Source: an uncultured bacterium (GTDB lineage Bacteria > Cyanobacteriota > Vampirovibrionia > Gastranaerophilales > Gastranaerophilaceae). From it: a stretch of 64,000 nt of DNA. Positions 24,642 to 33,016 of the stretch are shown here, one piece after another; positions within the stretch are counted from its first letter, which is position 1, and the number at the start of each line of letters is the position of its first letter. The stretch lies in the NCBI GenBank assembly GCA_902780525.1, contig CACZFL010000004.1, positions 30,697 to 94,696 of the forward strand, given 5' to 3'. Below the pieces are notes generated by a model, which did not search any database, was not told the origin of the DNA, and saw only the letters and a list, made by a program, of their open reading frames with translations. A program made the position numbers and the translations under genes.

Positions 24642-25727
24642 TTAATTATTACCATTTTTAAGTCTGTAAACATAAGCAAGAATTTCTGATACTGCAACGT
24701 ATAAATCGCTTGGAATCATTGCATCAAGCGGGACATTGTTATACAAAGCTCTTGCGACGGGTCTGTTTTCAACAATTGGCACTTTATTTTCTTTTGCAAT
24801 TTCTCTGATTTGAAATGCTAAATAATCAACACCTTTTGCTGTAACAATCGGTGCCGGAGCTTTTGTTTTGTCGTATTTGATAGCAACTGCATAGTGCGTC
24901 GGGTTTGTAACAACAACATCTGATTGCGGTACTGATGACATCATTCTCTGACGAGCCATTTGCATCTGTATTGATTTTATTTTAGCTTTGATTTTTGGAT
25001 CCCCTTCAATGTCTTTCTGCTCATCTTTAACTTCCTGTTTTGTCATCTTAATTGATTTCTCAAATTCGTAAGTTTGATATTTTTTATCAATAAAACCCAA
25101 AATTAGCATTGCAAGACACATGTTAATAATCATGTTAATCATAATTGAAACGATTATATGTATAGCCGTAAACGGTTCAAGACCGATTAGCCCCATCAAA
25201 TCAGCTTTTCTGGCATTAATTGCCGAATAACCGCAGGCTGTGACCACAACAATTTTTAATATTGATTTTGCAAGTTCTACCAGTGTTCTTGGAGCAAACG
25301 GATTAAGTAATCTTTTTGCATTCTGAATCATTCTTCTTGGAGAAATATTAGTGGGGTCGATTTTTATTTTTTGAAGAGAAAAAACGGGGCCTACATCCAT
25401 TCTGATAATGATTACAGTAAAAATTACAAGGAGCACAAAAAATGGTAACAATATCATTCCCAGCTGTTGAAAATATGGAAATAATATTCCTATCGCATTT
25501 GTCGGGTCCGCATCTCTGTAATTATTTAGATGTGAAAATGTTTCACGCATCAGGTTTAGGATGGATTCTCCCATATATTTTGCAAAAATTGCCATGAGTC
25601 CAATCCCTGTAACCATAACAAGAGCGGCATCCATATCTCTGCTTTTTGATACGTTACCTTTTTCCCGTTCTTTTTGCCTTCTTCGCGGGGTGGCTTCTTC
25701 CGTTCTTTCTGCGGCTTCATTCCCCAT
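24642..25727 (-). CDS. flhB: flagellar export switch protein FlhB
   Basis: 361 residues. Four TM segments in the first 210 residues after a charged N-terminus (ERTEEATPRRRQKEREKGNV), and a cytoplasmic C-domain with the autocleavage motif NPTH at about 275-278. The substrate-specificity switch should therefore be functional. The C-terminal PVARALYNNVPLDAMIPSDL is typical. RBS AAGGAAC. Between fliR and flhA with short gaps. The end (YRLKNGNN) shows no unusual extension. Confidence 0.97.
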   Translation of the reverse strand: MGNEAAERTEEATPRRRQKEREKGNVSKSRDMDAALVMVTGIGLMAIFAKYMGESILNLMRETFSHLNNYRDADPTNAIGILFPYFQQLGMILLPFFVLLVIFTVIIIRMDVGPVFSLQKIKIDPTNISPRRMIQNAKRLLNPFAPRTLVELAKSILKIVVVTACGYSAINARKADLMGLIGLEPFTAIHIIVSIMINMIINMCLAMLILGFIDKKYQTYEFEKSIKMTKQEVKDEQKDIEGDPKIKAKIKSIQMQMARQRMMSSVPQSDVVVTNPTHYAVAIKYDKTKAPAPIVTAKGVDYLAFQIREIAKENKVPIVENRPVARALYNNVPLDAMIPSDLYVAVSEILAYVYRLKNGNN

Positions 25728-25770
25728 TTATATTTGTTCCTTTATGATTTGTGACTAATATTATTATATA

Positions 25771-26550
25771 TCAAAATATCTGAGCTATATGTGTCAGGAA
25801 GTTTTCTGTTAATACTGCTATATATTCTGCCATCGGACGCATAAATATAAGTGATAATAATAATCCAAGGTATATTTTAAGCGGCATGGATACCATAAAT
25901 ATATTCATTTGCGGCATCATTTTTGATGTAAAACCCAGCAATACATCAGTAATAAATAGTACGCCGAATATAGGCAGTGCTATGCTTAAACTTATGCTGA
26001 ATAAATTGCTTGTTATGTGTATTATCTGTTCCGCAAGTTCTGGTGAAAAAGCAAAAGTGTATCCGATAGGCATTGATTTAAAACTGTTGTAAAGTGCGGC
26101 AAATAACCACTGATGTGCACCTAATATCAAAAATATCATGCTTGCCAGATATGTGTATGCTCTTGTTATAACAGGAGAGGTACTTCCTGATACAGGGTTT
26201 AAGGCCTGTGAAATCGATAACCCCATTTGTATTGCAAACATATTTACACCGAATTCAATTCCTATAAAAATTATGTTTGCGCAAAAGCCTATAGTATATC
26301 CAATTAGGAACTCTTTAAATAAAATTATCGTTAGTGCAGGTACATTTGTTGGTGTAACAAAATTTGTATGGTACTGGACTATCGGAAATAATATAAAAGC
26401 AATTAAAGCAGCCAGCCAAACTTTACCTTGCATCGGAATAGGATATGTTGAAAATAACGGTGCCGATGATAACAAACCGCTGAGTCTTGTTAATATTGCC
26501 ATAAACAGTATTATATTGTTTACGGAAAATAATATATCAAGATTTAACAT
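25771..26550 (-). CDS. fliR: flagellar export protein FliR
   Basis: 259 residues with about six TM helices. Family landmarks: LTRLSGLLSSAPLFSTYPIP near residue 22, EFLIGYTIGFCANIIFIGIE near 95 and LGFTSKMMPQMNIFMVSMPL near 210. Integral component of the FliP5Q4R1 export pore. The start overlaps the stop of fliQ (TAATG type), so translation is coupled. Confidence 0.95.
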   Translation of the reverse strand: MLNLDILFSVNNIILFMAILTRLSGLLSSAPLFSTYPIPMQGKVWLAALIAFILFPIVQYHTNFVTPTNVPALTIILFKEFLIGYTIGFCANIIFIGIEFGVNMFAIQMGLSISQALNPVSGSTSPVITRAYTYLASMIFLILGAHQWLFAALYNSFKSMPIGYTFAFSPELAEQIIHITSNLFSISLSIALPIFGVLFITDVLLGFTSKMMPQMNIFMVSMPLKIYLGLLLSLIFMRPMAEYIAVLTENFLTHIAQIF

Positions 26551-26825
26551 TATGCACCGCCGATTAATTGCGGAATCATATCAAAAAATTCGTTTGTAGT
26601 TGTTGTTACAATCCCGAAAATCCATGGTAATAGAAATATCAGAAGAATAACACAACCAACAATTTTAGGTACAAATGTTAATGTTGATTCCTGTATTTGT
26701 GTAACTGTTTGAAATATACTGACCATGAGACCGAGTATTACACCGATCAACAGTATAGGTACAGATATTTCCAGTGTTAATATAAACATTTTTTGTAAAA
26801 GAGTAATTACTACATCCTGATTCAT
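26550..26825 (-). CDS. fliQ: flagellar export protein FliQ
   Basis: 91 residues, two TM helices (MFILTLEISVPILLIGVILG; IVGCVILLIFLLPWIFGIVT) joined by the conserved SIFQTVTQIQESTLTFVPKI. RBS TTGGAG. Lies between fliP and fliR. Structural part of the export pore. Confidence 0.95.
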   Translation of the reverse strand: MNQDVVITLLQKMFILTLEISVPILLIGVILGLMVSIFQTVTQIQESTLTFVPKIVGCVILLIFLLPWIFGIVTTTTNEFFDMIPQLIGGA

Positions 26826-26871
26826 TAAATTATTTTCTCCAAAATTTTATCTATAACTGTGTTGCATTGAA

Positions 26872-27627
26872 TCATGTCACAAAACTTTCCACCAGTGATT
26901 TAACAACCAGATACCAGCCGTCAACCATTACAAACATAATCAGTTTAAACGGCAGCGCAATCATTGTTGGAGGCAGGAACATCATACCCATTGATACCAA
27001 TACCGATGAAACAACTATGTCAATAACCAAAAACGGTAAATATACTACAAAACCTATTGTAAATGCTGTCTTTAGTTCACTAAGTATAAACGAAGGAAGC
27101 AGTATATACATTGGTACATCGTCTTTTGTTTTAGGCTTTTCAATTTTTGCCATTCTTACGAACAGTGCAAGCTCTTTTTCGTGAGTCTGCTTAAACATAA
27201 ATTTTCTTATAGGTATAATGCCCCTGTCGAGTGCGGCTTGTTGCGTAATTTGATTCTTCATGTATGGCTGCAGTGCTGTATCATTAATTTCATTAAATAC
27301 AGGTGCCATTATAAAGAAGGTTAAAATTAGTGCCAAACCAGTAATAACCTGGTTAGGCGGCAGGTTGCCGGCACCTATTGCCTGTCTTGTTAATGACAAT
27401 ACGACAACAAGTCGTATAAAGCTGGTTGCCATTATAAATATACTTGGTGCCAATGTTAAGATTGTCAGCCAAATTAATATTTGCAGACCGTTTGAAAAGT
27501 CCTGCGGAGTGTTCAGTGTCTGCATTTCTATATTTATGTTAGGAAATGTCATTGCAGCCTGTACAGGTGTGAATAATCCAAGAAATGATATGAACAAACC
27601 GGTTATTCCGTATTTTTTTATATTCAT
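26872..27627 (-). CDS. fliP: flagellar export protein FliP
   Basis: About 251 residues with an N-terminal cleavable signal (MNIKKYGITGLFISFLGLFT, then PVQAA), then TMs and the family signatures FIRLVVVLSLTRQAIGAGNL, PPNQVITGLALILTFFIMAP and FVVYLPFLVIDIVVSSVLVS. The frame runs upstream to 27693, but ATG 27627 has an AAGGAAC RBS and yields a normal signal peptide. First gene of the export run. FliO is not recognised beside it. Confidence 0.96.
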   Translation of the reverse strand: MNIKKYGITGLFISFLGLFTPVQAAMTFPNINIEMQTLNTPQDFSNGLQILIWLTILTLAPSIFIMATSFIRLVVVLSLTRQAIGAGNLPPNQVITGLALILTFFIMAPVFNEINDTALQPYMKNQITQQAALDRGIIPIRKFMFKQTHEKELALFVRMAKIEKPKTKDDVPMYILLPSFILSELKTAFTIGFVVYLPFLVIDIVVSSVLVSMGMMFLPPTMIALPFKLIMFVMVDGWYLVVKSLVESFVT

Positions 27628-27748
27628 GAAAAGTTCCTTATTTGAAAATTTTACTCTCTCCCACGTATATACTAACAAATTTACTTTCATCATGGCAAAT
27701 TTGTTGTTATTGTAAAGTTTTTATAAGGAACAAAGGCGTTGTTCGATG

Positions 27749-29155
27749 TTATGAGTTAAGTTTTTTTTTCGCCTGTTTTACACGCTCTTTTGATTTTTTT
27801 CGCTTTATTTTATTGTTTGCTTTAATTTCTTTTTTCGTTCTTGGATTTGCAATTAAATCAGAATTATTGTTTGAAACCGTATATGGCTTTTTCGCTGTTT
27901 TTTCTGCTTTTTTTGCTTCTTTTTTATTGATTTTATCTTGTTTTTTCTGCTGTTTTAAATTGCTTTTTGCGATATTTTTTTCAATTTTTTCCTGCTTTTT
28001 GTTATTGATTGCTTCAATTTTTGCAGCTTTTTTGCTTGCTTTTGCCTGAATTTTGGCTTGTTTTGCATTATCCTTTTGTTTTTGCCTTTTAGCTTTAATT
28101 TCTTCTTTTAGTTCTTTTTTTGTTCTAGGTACTGCTATATATTCATTTTTATTATTTGATACTTCATAAATATCATTTTTATTCTTCTTGATTGTTTTGT
28201 TTTTATTAGTGTAATCTGTTGCAGGTACAGGTGCTGCTAATACATCTTGTTTTTCTTCCGCTTTTTGTGGAGTTTCATCTGATTTTATTTTTTCGCTTAT
28301 TGTATTTTCCAGTTCAGGAGACTTTGAAGGCTCTTCTTTTGAATTTTCATCTGTTATACTATTATTATCTTCTGATGACTTGGTTAATATTCTTTCTTCT
28401 TGTACAGTCTGAGTTTCTTCAGTAGGTTTATTCTCTTCTGCTGTATTATTTTTAGCTTCTTCGCCTGAAGCACTTTCTGTGTTTTGTTCAGATACGACTT
28501 CTTCCTTTGTCGTTATTCCTGTATTTTGTGTAGAGGCTGTAATATCTTCTGTTGCTTTTGGCTTGTCATCATTAATAATATCTGCTGCACTTATGCATTT
28601 ATCAATGTCTTTTGTAACAATTTCCGGAATTCCAAAGTTTTTAACTTTTGTAATAAGATTTTTTCTGTTCTTTTCAATATCTTTTTTAATATATTCAATT
28701 TGCATTGTTGTAGTTGCCGTATATCTTCTTGCATATTGTATTGCAATTGAACCGCATTTTTTCGACTTTTCATATTTAAAAATGTTAAATTCTATAACTA
28801 CAGGTACACTGTGGTCGTTAATCATTACAAAATCAATCATTGCTGTATTTTTTTTGTCATCAAAAGTCAGTGAACTGGGTACGTGCATACTGCCAAGATA
28901 GTCTTTGAAATCTTTAATTCTGTCAATTGGAGAATAAGCATTTGGAAAATGGTGTACTGCAACCATTTCTGACCAAATGTTGTATGTCTCTCCTTTTTTA
29001 TAATATTCGTTTAAATATCCGCCAAAGTCTTTATTTTTTATGCTGTACAATAAATTAAATTTTTTACCGTTAAAGTGAACGCTGTAATCTTTTTCGGCAT
29101 ATACCATACTAACATTAAGTATTAATAACAAAAGAAGTACAAATATCTTTTTCAT
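27749..29155 (-). CDS. exported protein with a Lys/Ala-rich repeated C-terminal region
   Basis: 468 residues. Signal peptide at 1-20 (ILNVSMVYAEK). A globular N-terminal domain spans 22-190 (KFNLLYSIKNKDFGGYLNEY ... VPVVIEFNIFKYEK), then an acidic Glu/Thr-rich linker (195-315), then a strongly basic helical region (330-468) containing two copies of a motif: VSNNKNEYIAVPRTKKELKE and VSNNNSDLIANPRTKKEIKA. It precedes fliP by 121 bp on the same strand. The place that often holds fliO or fliN carries this gene instead, but no similarity to those is evident. Function unknown. Confidence 0.8.
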   Translation of the reverse strand: MKKIFVLLLLLILNVSMVYAEKDYSVHFNGKKFNLLYSIKNKDFGGYLNEYYKKGETYNIWSEMVAVHHFPNAYSPIDRIKDFKDYLGSMHVPSSLTFDDKKNTAMIDFVMINDHSVPVVIEFNIFKYEKSKKCGSIAIQYARRYTATTTMQIEYIKKDIEKNRKNLITKVKNFGIPEIVTKDIDKCISAADIINDDKPKATEDITASTQNTGITTKEEVVSEQNTESASGEEAKNNTAEENKPTEETQTVQEERILTKSSEDNNSITDENSKEEPSKSPELENTISEKIKSDETPQKAEEKQDVLAAPVPATDYTNKNKTIKKNKNDIYEVSNNKNEYIAVPRTKKELKEEIKAKRQKQKDNAKQAKIQAKASKKAAKIEAINNKKQEKIEKNIAKSNLKQQKKQDKINKKEAKKAEKTAKKPYTVSNNNSDLIANPRTKKEIKANNKIKRKKSKERVKQAKKKLNS

Positions 29156-29217
29156 AGCTATTCTCCCTAATATGAGAATATCATATACAAAATTATTTGT
29201 ACAACTTTTGAAATAAG

Positions 29218-29433
29218 TTATGCGTATGCTCTTGCGAGCAATTCTGCAGGTTCTCCTATTGCTGTGCTGTATTCTATATATGTTATATTAGGGGCAAAAT
29301 ATTGGCGCAGCGCAGCACGGTTTGTTATTTTTTCATAACAAACAAACGAATCCACATTATCCTTCAAGTATCCCGCGAATATCCTTTGTTTTGGGGATAA
29401 TTGATAATCCTTTAAATTTTTGACGATATCCAT
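29218..29433 (-). CDS. small unknown protein
   Basis: 71 residues (MDIVKNLKDYQLSPKQRIFA...). No signal or membrane segment, no recognised family. No SD is seen. A TATAAT (29447-29442 on the minus strand) lies 8 bases before the ATG, so the message may be leaderless or nearly so. Confidence 0.55.
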   Translation of the reverse strand: MDIVKNLKDYQLSPKQRIFAGYLKDNVDSFVCYEKITNRAALRQYFAPNITYIEYSTAIGEPAELLARAYA

Positions 29434-29495
29434 ATATTAATATTATATATCATTTAGATATCAATTTCAGCATTAAGTAATAAAAATTTACAAAT

Positions 29496-30074
29496 TTATT
29501 TGATTTTTAACTGGATAATTTCTTTGTATTGTTTGCTTAAATCTTCAATTTTCTGGTTATATTCATTTTTATATTCTTGTTGTGCAGATTTTATTTGGTT
29601 GATTCTGCCTTTGTTATTTTGTGCCAATACATTATATCTGTTAGCTATACTGTCTTTGCCTTCTAATTTCCAGTTATGTGCGGCATTTTTGTTAATTTCC
29701 ATTACTTTTGTCAGTCTTATAAGCTCTGAGTTCATAGATGCTATTTTAGCAGATGCTTTTTCTTGTAATTTGAGTGCTTTAAACATGTTTATGAGCTTTT
29801 CTGCGAATTTATCTGCACCCATTTCTTCAATTTGTTTATCAATATTTTTTGTGCCTATTTCTTTCCAAGAATACAAACTGTTGGTTCTATCATTGCTCAA
29901 ATTAATTATTGTTTCACCCAGTGTATTTCTGTTTATATATACGCTGTCGTTAGGGTAATTTTTTGTTGCATTTGTAAATAATTCCTTTGCTTTCGTAAAA
30001 GCAATTTTGTTTTGAATTTTCGTTAATGGTTTAAGATTTGCTTGAAATGATACGTTGTTTATGTTGTTTTGCAT
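29496..30074 (-). CDS. unknown helical protein
   Basis: 192 residues. N-terminus MQNNINNVSFQANLKPLTKI without a signal peptide; the rest is helical with a C-terminal coiled coil (AQQEYKNEYNQKIEDLSKQY). I recall similar NNxxFQA-type N-termini in gut Melainabacteria proteins of unknown function, a weak recollection only. RBS AAGGAATATT. Monocistronic between the 71-residue gene and the rplA terminator. Confidence 0.7.
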   Translation of the reverse strand: MQNNINNVSFQANLKPLTKIQNKIAFTKAKELFTNATKNYPNDSVYINRNTLGETIINLSNDRTNSLYSWKEIGTKNIDKQIEEMGADKFAEKLINMFKALKLQEKASAKIASMNSELIRLTKVMEINKNAAHNWKLEGKDSIANRYNVLAQNNKGRINQIKSAQQEYKNEYNQKIEDLSKQYKEIIQLKIK

Positions 30075-30138
30075 AATATTCCTTTCTTACTCCTAGTATT
30101 ACATTATAATATTAAACGTGTAAAAATAAAATTTGCTA

Positions 30139-30172
30139 TTAAAAAAATACGCTATTAAAATAGCGTATTTTT
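30139..30172. terminator. hairpin, possible second terminator
   Basis: AAATACGCTATT, loop AAA, ATAGCGTATTT followed by TTTATAAAA. Lies just beyond the rplA terminator. Confidence 0.6.
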
Positions 30173-30180
30173 TATAAAAA

Positions 30181-30206
30181 AAAGGCCGGTCGTAAGACCA
30201 GCCGTA
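30181..30206 (-). terminator. rplA operon terminator
   Basis: In minus-strand sense GGCTGGTC, loop TTAC, GACCGGCC followed by eight T, just after the rplA stop. Confidence 0.85.
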
Positions 30207-30210
30207 AATA

Positions 30211-30936
30211 TCAACCAACAATTTCTTTAACTTCTGCCTGAAGGTTTTTAGAGTCAATCTTGATGCTCGGTCCCATTGTTGTTGTCAAATAAATTGATTT
30301 AACATATGTTCCCTTTGCAGCAGATGGTTTTGCCTTCAAGACTGCGTCAACTAATGTTCCGTAGTTTTTAACCAAATCGTCATTAGCAAACTGAACTTTT
30401 CCTATCGGGCAGTGAATCATACCTTGCTTATCAGCACGGAATTCAACTTTACCTGCTTTAGCATCTTTAACTGCTTTTGCGATATCGAGAGTAACTGTAC
30501 CTGTTTTAGGGTTCGGCATCAAACCTTTAGGACCTAAAACTCTACCTAATTTACCAAGCATACCCATACAGTCAGGAGTTGCAATTAATGTATCAAATTC
30601 AAACCAGCCGCCTGAAATTTTATCGATGATATCTTCAGTTCCGTAGAAGTCAGCACCTGCGTCTTTTGCTTCGTTAACCTTAGGGCCTTTTGCAATAACA
30701 CAAACTCTTACTTCCTTACCTAAACCGGCAGGAAGAACTACGGTTGATCTGATTTGTTGTTCTGCGTGTTTTACATCAATACCTAATCTCATGTGACATT
30801 CAACTGTTTCATTAAATTTAGATACTTCTTTAGAAATTTCTTGTAATTTTGTTAATGCTTCTTTGCCGTTTGTAGGTTGTTCAAAACCTTCGAGCATTTC
30901 CTGAAGCTTCTTTTGTTTTTTAGTTATTTTAGACAT
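30211..30936 (-). CDS. rplA: 50S ribosomal protein uL1
   Basis: 241 residues, full length. Family signatures: [51 protein letters not shown] and [20 protein letters not shown]. Binds 23S rRNA at the L1 stalk and in many bacteria represses its own operon. Last gene of the rpmG-trnW-secE-nusG-rplK-rplA cluster. rplJ/rplL are not immediately downstream, where they are found in most bacteria. Confidence 0.97.
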   Translation of the reverse strand: MSKITKKQKKLQEMLEGFEQPTNGKEALTKLQEISKEVSKFNETVECHMRLGIDVKHAEQQIRSTVVLPAGLGKEVRVCVIAKGPKVNEAKDAGADFYGTEDIIDKISGGWFEFDTLIATPDCMGMLGKLGRVLGPKGLMPNPKTGTVTLDIAKAVKDAKAGKVEFRADKQGMIHCPIGKVQFANDDLVKNYGTLVDAVLKAKPSAAKGTYVKSIYLTTTMGPSIKIDSKNLQAEVKEIVG

Positions 30937-31042
30937 TTTATTTTCCTTTCATGGTGTTAGCGGATTAGAGTAAATGATTACCCATATCCTTCCATCGTTC
31001 TACTTCTATCATGGAGTAAAGTCGTTTTGACTAACTATATAT

Positions 31043-31051
31043 ATTTACCCC
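31043..31051 (-). repeat. GGGGTAAAT word overlapping the rplK stop
   Basis: The last Gly codon and TAA stop of rplK form the word GGGGTAAAT. A second copy sits right after the nusG stop. Confidence 0.5.
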
Positions 31052-31473
31052 TCTTTTACTGTTACACCCATAGCTCTGCAAGAACCTGCAATCATTTTTA
31101 CTGCAGCATCCATTGTAGTTGCATTCAAATCGTTCATTTTAATTTTAGCGATTTCTTCTAACTGAGCTCTGGTAATTTCAGCAACTTTAGTCTTGTTAGG
31201 AACAGCTGAACCTTTAGGTATGTTCAAAGCTTTCTTAATAAGAACAGGTGCCGGAGGTGATTTGATAACAAAAGTAAAACTTCTGTCTTCATAAACATCA
31301 ATAATAACAGGGATAATGTAACCTGCTTGTGATTCTGTTTTAGCGTTGAATTGTTTACAAAAATCCATGATGTTAACACCGTGCTGACCTAATGCAGGAC
31401 CAACCGGCGGTGACGGATTTGCTTTTCCTGCTTCAATCTGAAGCTTAATTTTTCCTACTACTTTTTTTGCCAT
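31045..31473 (-). CDS. rplK: 50S ribosomal protein uL11
   Basis: 142 residues: [60 protein letters not shown] and [14 protein letters not shown]. Binds the GTPase-associated centre of 23S rRNA. Its stop codon lies within a GGGGTAAAT word. Start has a GAAAGGAG SD. Confidence 0.98.
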   Translation of the reverse strand: MAKKVVGKIKLQIEAGKANPSPPVGPALGQHGVNIMDFCKQFNAKTESQAGYIIPVIIDVYEDRSFTFVIKSPPAPVLIKKALNIPKGSAVPNKTKVAEITRAQLEEIAKIKMNDLNATTMDAAVKMIAGSCRAMGVTVKEG

Positions 31474-31566
31474 TTTTTTCTCCTTTCGTGGTGCTGACGG
31501 GGGGCATCCCCTTCCACGTTATTGCTAGTTATTACTAAGGGTTTTAATTAGCTGTGAACCAACTAT

Positions 31567-31575
31567 ATTTACCCC
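31567..31575 (-). repeat. GGGGTAAAT word at the nusG stop
   Basis: Directly abuts the TAG stop of nusG on the minus strand. Confidence 0.5.
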
Positions 31576-32195
31576 TATAATTTTTGTATTTGTTTGTATT
31601 CAAGTTCAACCGGAGTTTCACGACCGAAAATTGAAACCATTGCTCTTAGTTTTGCCTTATCAGGATAAACTTCCATAATATCTCCGACAAATTCAGCAAA
31701 CGGTCCGGAAACGATTCTGACTTTTTCGCCGACTTTAATATCCATTTCAATCTTCTGGGTTGTAGCTGTTGAACGGTGAATGATTTTTTTGATTTCAGAT
31801 TCTTTTGCCGGAATAGGCTTTTTAGCTGAGCCTACAAATTTTGTAACACCTGCTGTATGGCGTACTACGTACCAGCTGTCTTCATCCATAATCATTTCAA
31901 CAAGCACGTATCCGGGGAAGATTTTTTCTTCTTTTTCTAATTTTCTTCCGCCTTTAATCTGGGTAACAGTTTTTTGAGGAACTTCTACTCTGAAAATTTT
32001 ATCAGCCATGTTCATATATTCAATACGTTTTTCGAGGTTGCTTTTTACCTTGTTTTCATATCCTGAGTATGTATGAACTATGTACCAGCGTTTTTGGTTC
32101 TTTTCAGAAGATTTATTTGACACTGCTTCAGATGTTTCTGATTCAGGAGCTTCATTAAAATCTTCATTTACTATGTTTTCGTCTTTTTCACTCAT
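31575..32195 (-). CDS. nusG: transcription antitermination factor NusG
   Basis: 206 residues. A 35-residue acidic N-terminal extension, then the NGN domain (WYIVHTYSGYENKVKSNLEK, EKIFPGYVLVEMIMDEDSWY, HTAGVTKFVGSAKKPIP) and C-terminal KOW domain (VGEKVRIVSGPFAEFVGDIM). Binds RNA polymerase and couples it to Rho or ribosomes. Between secE and rplK, its classical place. Confidence 0.97.
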   Translation of the reverse strand: MSEKDENIVNEDFNEAPESETSEAVSNKSSEKNQKRWYIVHTYSGYENKVKSNLEKRIEYMNMADKIFRVEVPQKTVTQIKGGRKLEKEEKIFPGYVLVEMIMDEDSWYVVRHTAGVTKFVGSAKKPIPAKESEIKKIIHRSTATTQKIEMDIKVGEKVRIVSGPFAEFVGDIMEVYPDKAKLRAMVSIFGRETPVELEYKQIQKL

Positions 32196-32223
32196 TATTC
32201 TTACCCTTTATAAAGTTATTTTG

Positions 32224-32427
32224 TTATACATTAGCAAGTAATGCATTAAAAATTATATCAACAACATAAATAAATACAGTAAATACGAATACAATTGCAA
32301 CGACAAAACAAGTTTCTACAACAACCTGATTTTTTTCAGGCCAAGTAATTTTACCCCACTCTGTTCTTACGCCTCTGAAGTAATTTACTATATCTTGTTT
32401 AAATTTGTCTGAAGAACTGTTCATCAT
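32224..32427 (-). CDS. secE: preprotein translocase subunit SecE
   Basis: About 67 residues, one TM segment (CFVVAIVFVFTVFIYVVDII). The cytoplasmic part FKQDIVNYFRGVRTEWGKIT and WPEKNQVV match the single-TM SecE of cyanobacteria and Gram-positives. The open frame extends upstream through the tRNA gene, so the real start must be ATG 32427 (or 32424), with AGGT 11 bases before it. Essential SecYEG subunit. Confidence 0.94.
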   Translation of the reverse strand: MMNSSSDKFKQDIVNYFRGVRTEWGKITWPEKNQVVVETCFVVAIVFVFTVFIYVVDIIFNALLANV

Positions 32428-32456
32428 AATTATATTACCTATTGATTTATATAATT

Positions 32457-32529
32457 CGCGCCCTGAAGGACTCGAACCCTCGACATCCGGTTTTGGAGAC
32501 CGACGTTCTACCAACTGAACTAAGGACGC
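32457..32529 (-). tRNA. tRNA-Trp (CCA)
   Basis: Minus strand. Acceptor GCGTCCT/AGGGCGC with G discriminator, D-arm GTTC-AGTTGGTA-GAAC, anticodon arm TCGGT-CTCCAAA-ACCGG (anticodon CCA), T-arm GAGGG-TTCGAGT-CCTTC. The 3' CCA is not encoded, unlike in the tRNA-Val of this window. Located between rpmG and secE, a conserved arrangement in many bacteria. Confidence 0.96.
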
Positions 32530-32532
32530 AAA

Positions 32533-32548
32533 ATCGAGGTTTTACCTC
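32533..32548 (-). terminator. hairpin between rpmG and tRNA-Trp
   Basis: CCGAGGT, loop AAA, ACCTCGA followed by TTTT in minus-strand sense, ending just before the tRNA. It could attenuate read-through from rpmG. Confidence 0.6.
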
Positions 32549-32645
32549 GGTTATGTTTTGCTCGTTCGCATTAAACGGGTCTGCGCCCTGCTCGTCTTGT
32601 TCTTTAACAAGCCATCACCGGAGCCGCCCCCTGCTCACTCGCGCT
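32549..32645 (-). repeat. GC-rich repeat shared with the left edge of the window
   Basis: On the minus strand it contains GCGAGTGAGCAG (32642-32631) and a 20-mer (32577-32558) identical to 71-82 and 139-158, in the same order. Between them is a hairpin CTTGTT-AAAG-AACAAG. The segment fills the space between rpmG and tRNA-Trp. Confidence 0.7.
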
Positions 32646-32811
32646 ATTTTGTTTCCTTGTGAGTTGTATGTTTTTTGCAAGTTGGACAGTATTTAGAAAG
32701 CTCCATTCTGTCTTTTGAATTTTTTTTATTTTTTACTGTTGTATAGTTTCTTTCTTTGCAATCTTCACATGCAAGAACTACCATTCTGTCGTTTTTACCT
32801 TTGATACCCAT
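32644..32811 (-). CDS. rpmG: 50S ribosomal protein bL33
   Basis: 55 residues: [20 protein letters not shown], then [20 protein letters not shown] and [15 protein letters not shown]. Four cysteines in two CxxC pairs, so the zinc-binding (C+) form. ATG 32811 is chosen for its AAAGGA RBS and family length; the frame is open further upstream. First gene of the secE-nusG-rplK-rplA cluster. Confidence 0.96.
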   Translation of the reverse strand: MGIKGKNDRMVVLACEDCKERNYTTVKNKKNSKDRMELSKYCPTCKKHTTHKETK

Positions 32812-32920
32812 TGTTCTATCCTTTATTTTCTTAATTTTTAACCTATTTAAAATAGAATGTGAACTTAACACATTCTATTAATTCGGCGTATGGTCTAATA
32901 CTAAAATAAACATAATTAAA

Positions 32921-32951
32921 TTGCAAGGGGTAAATATTGCAAGGGGTAAAT
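32921..32951 (+). repeat. tandem TTGCAAGGGGTAAATA repeat
   Basis: Two directly repeated 16-base units (GGGGTAAAT at 32927-32935 and 32943-32951, each preceded by TTGCAA) in the gap between rpmG and the homocitrate synthase-like gene. Confidence 0.8.
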
Positions 32952-33016
32952 ATATTTATACACACTTAAAATTTAACAAGTTTAAATATTGATAATACCA
33001 CTTGGAAAATTCCTGC

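Noticed and set aside
30937..31574. riboswitch or L1/L11 leader structure
   Set aside because: Short gaps before rplA and rplK contain some paired segments, but none convincing enough by eye to name a regulatory RNA.
32442..32696. 84-residue plus-strand open frame
   Set aside because: It runs through tRNA-Trp and the GC-rich repeat on the opposite strand; no sign of a protein family.
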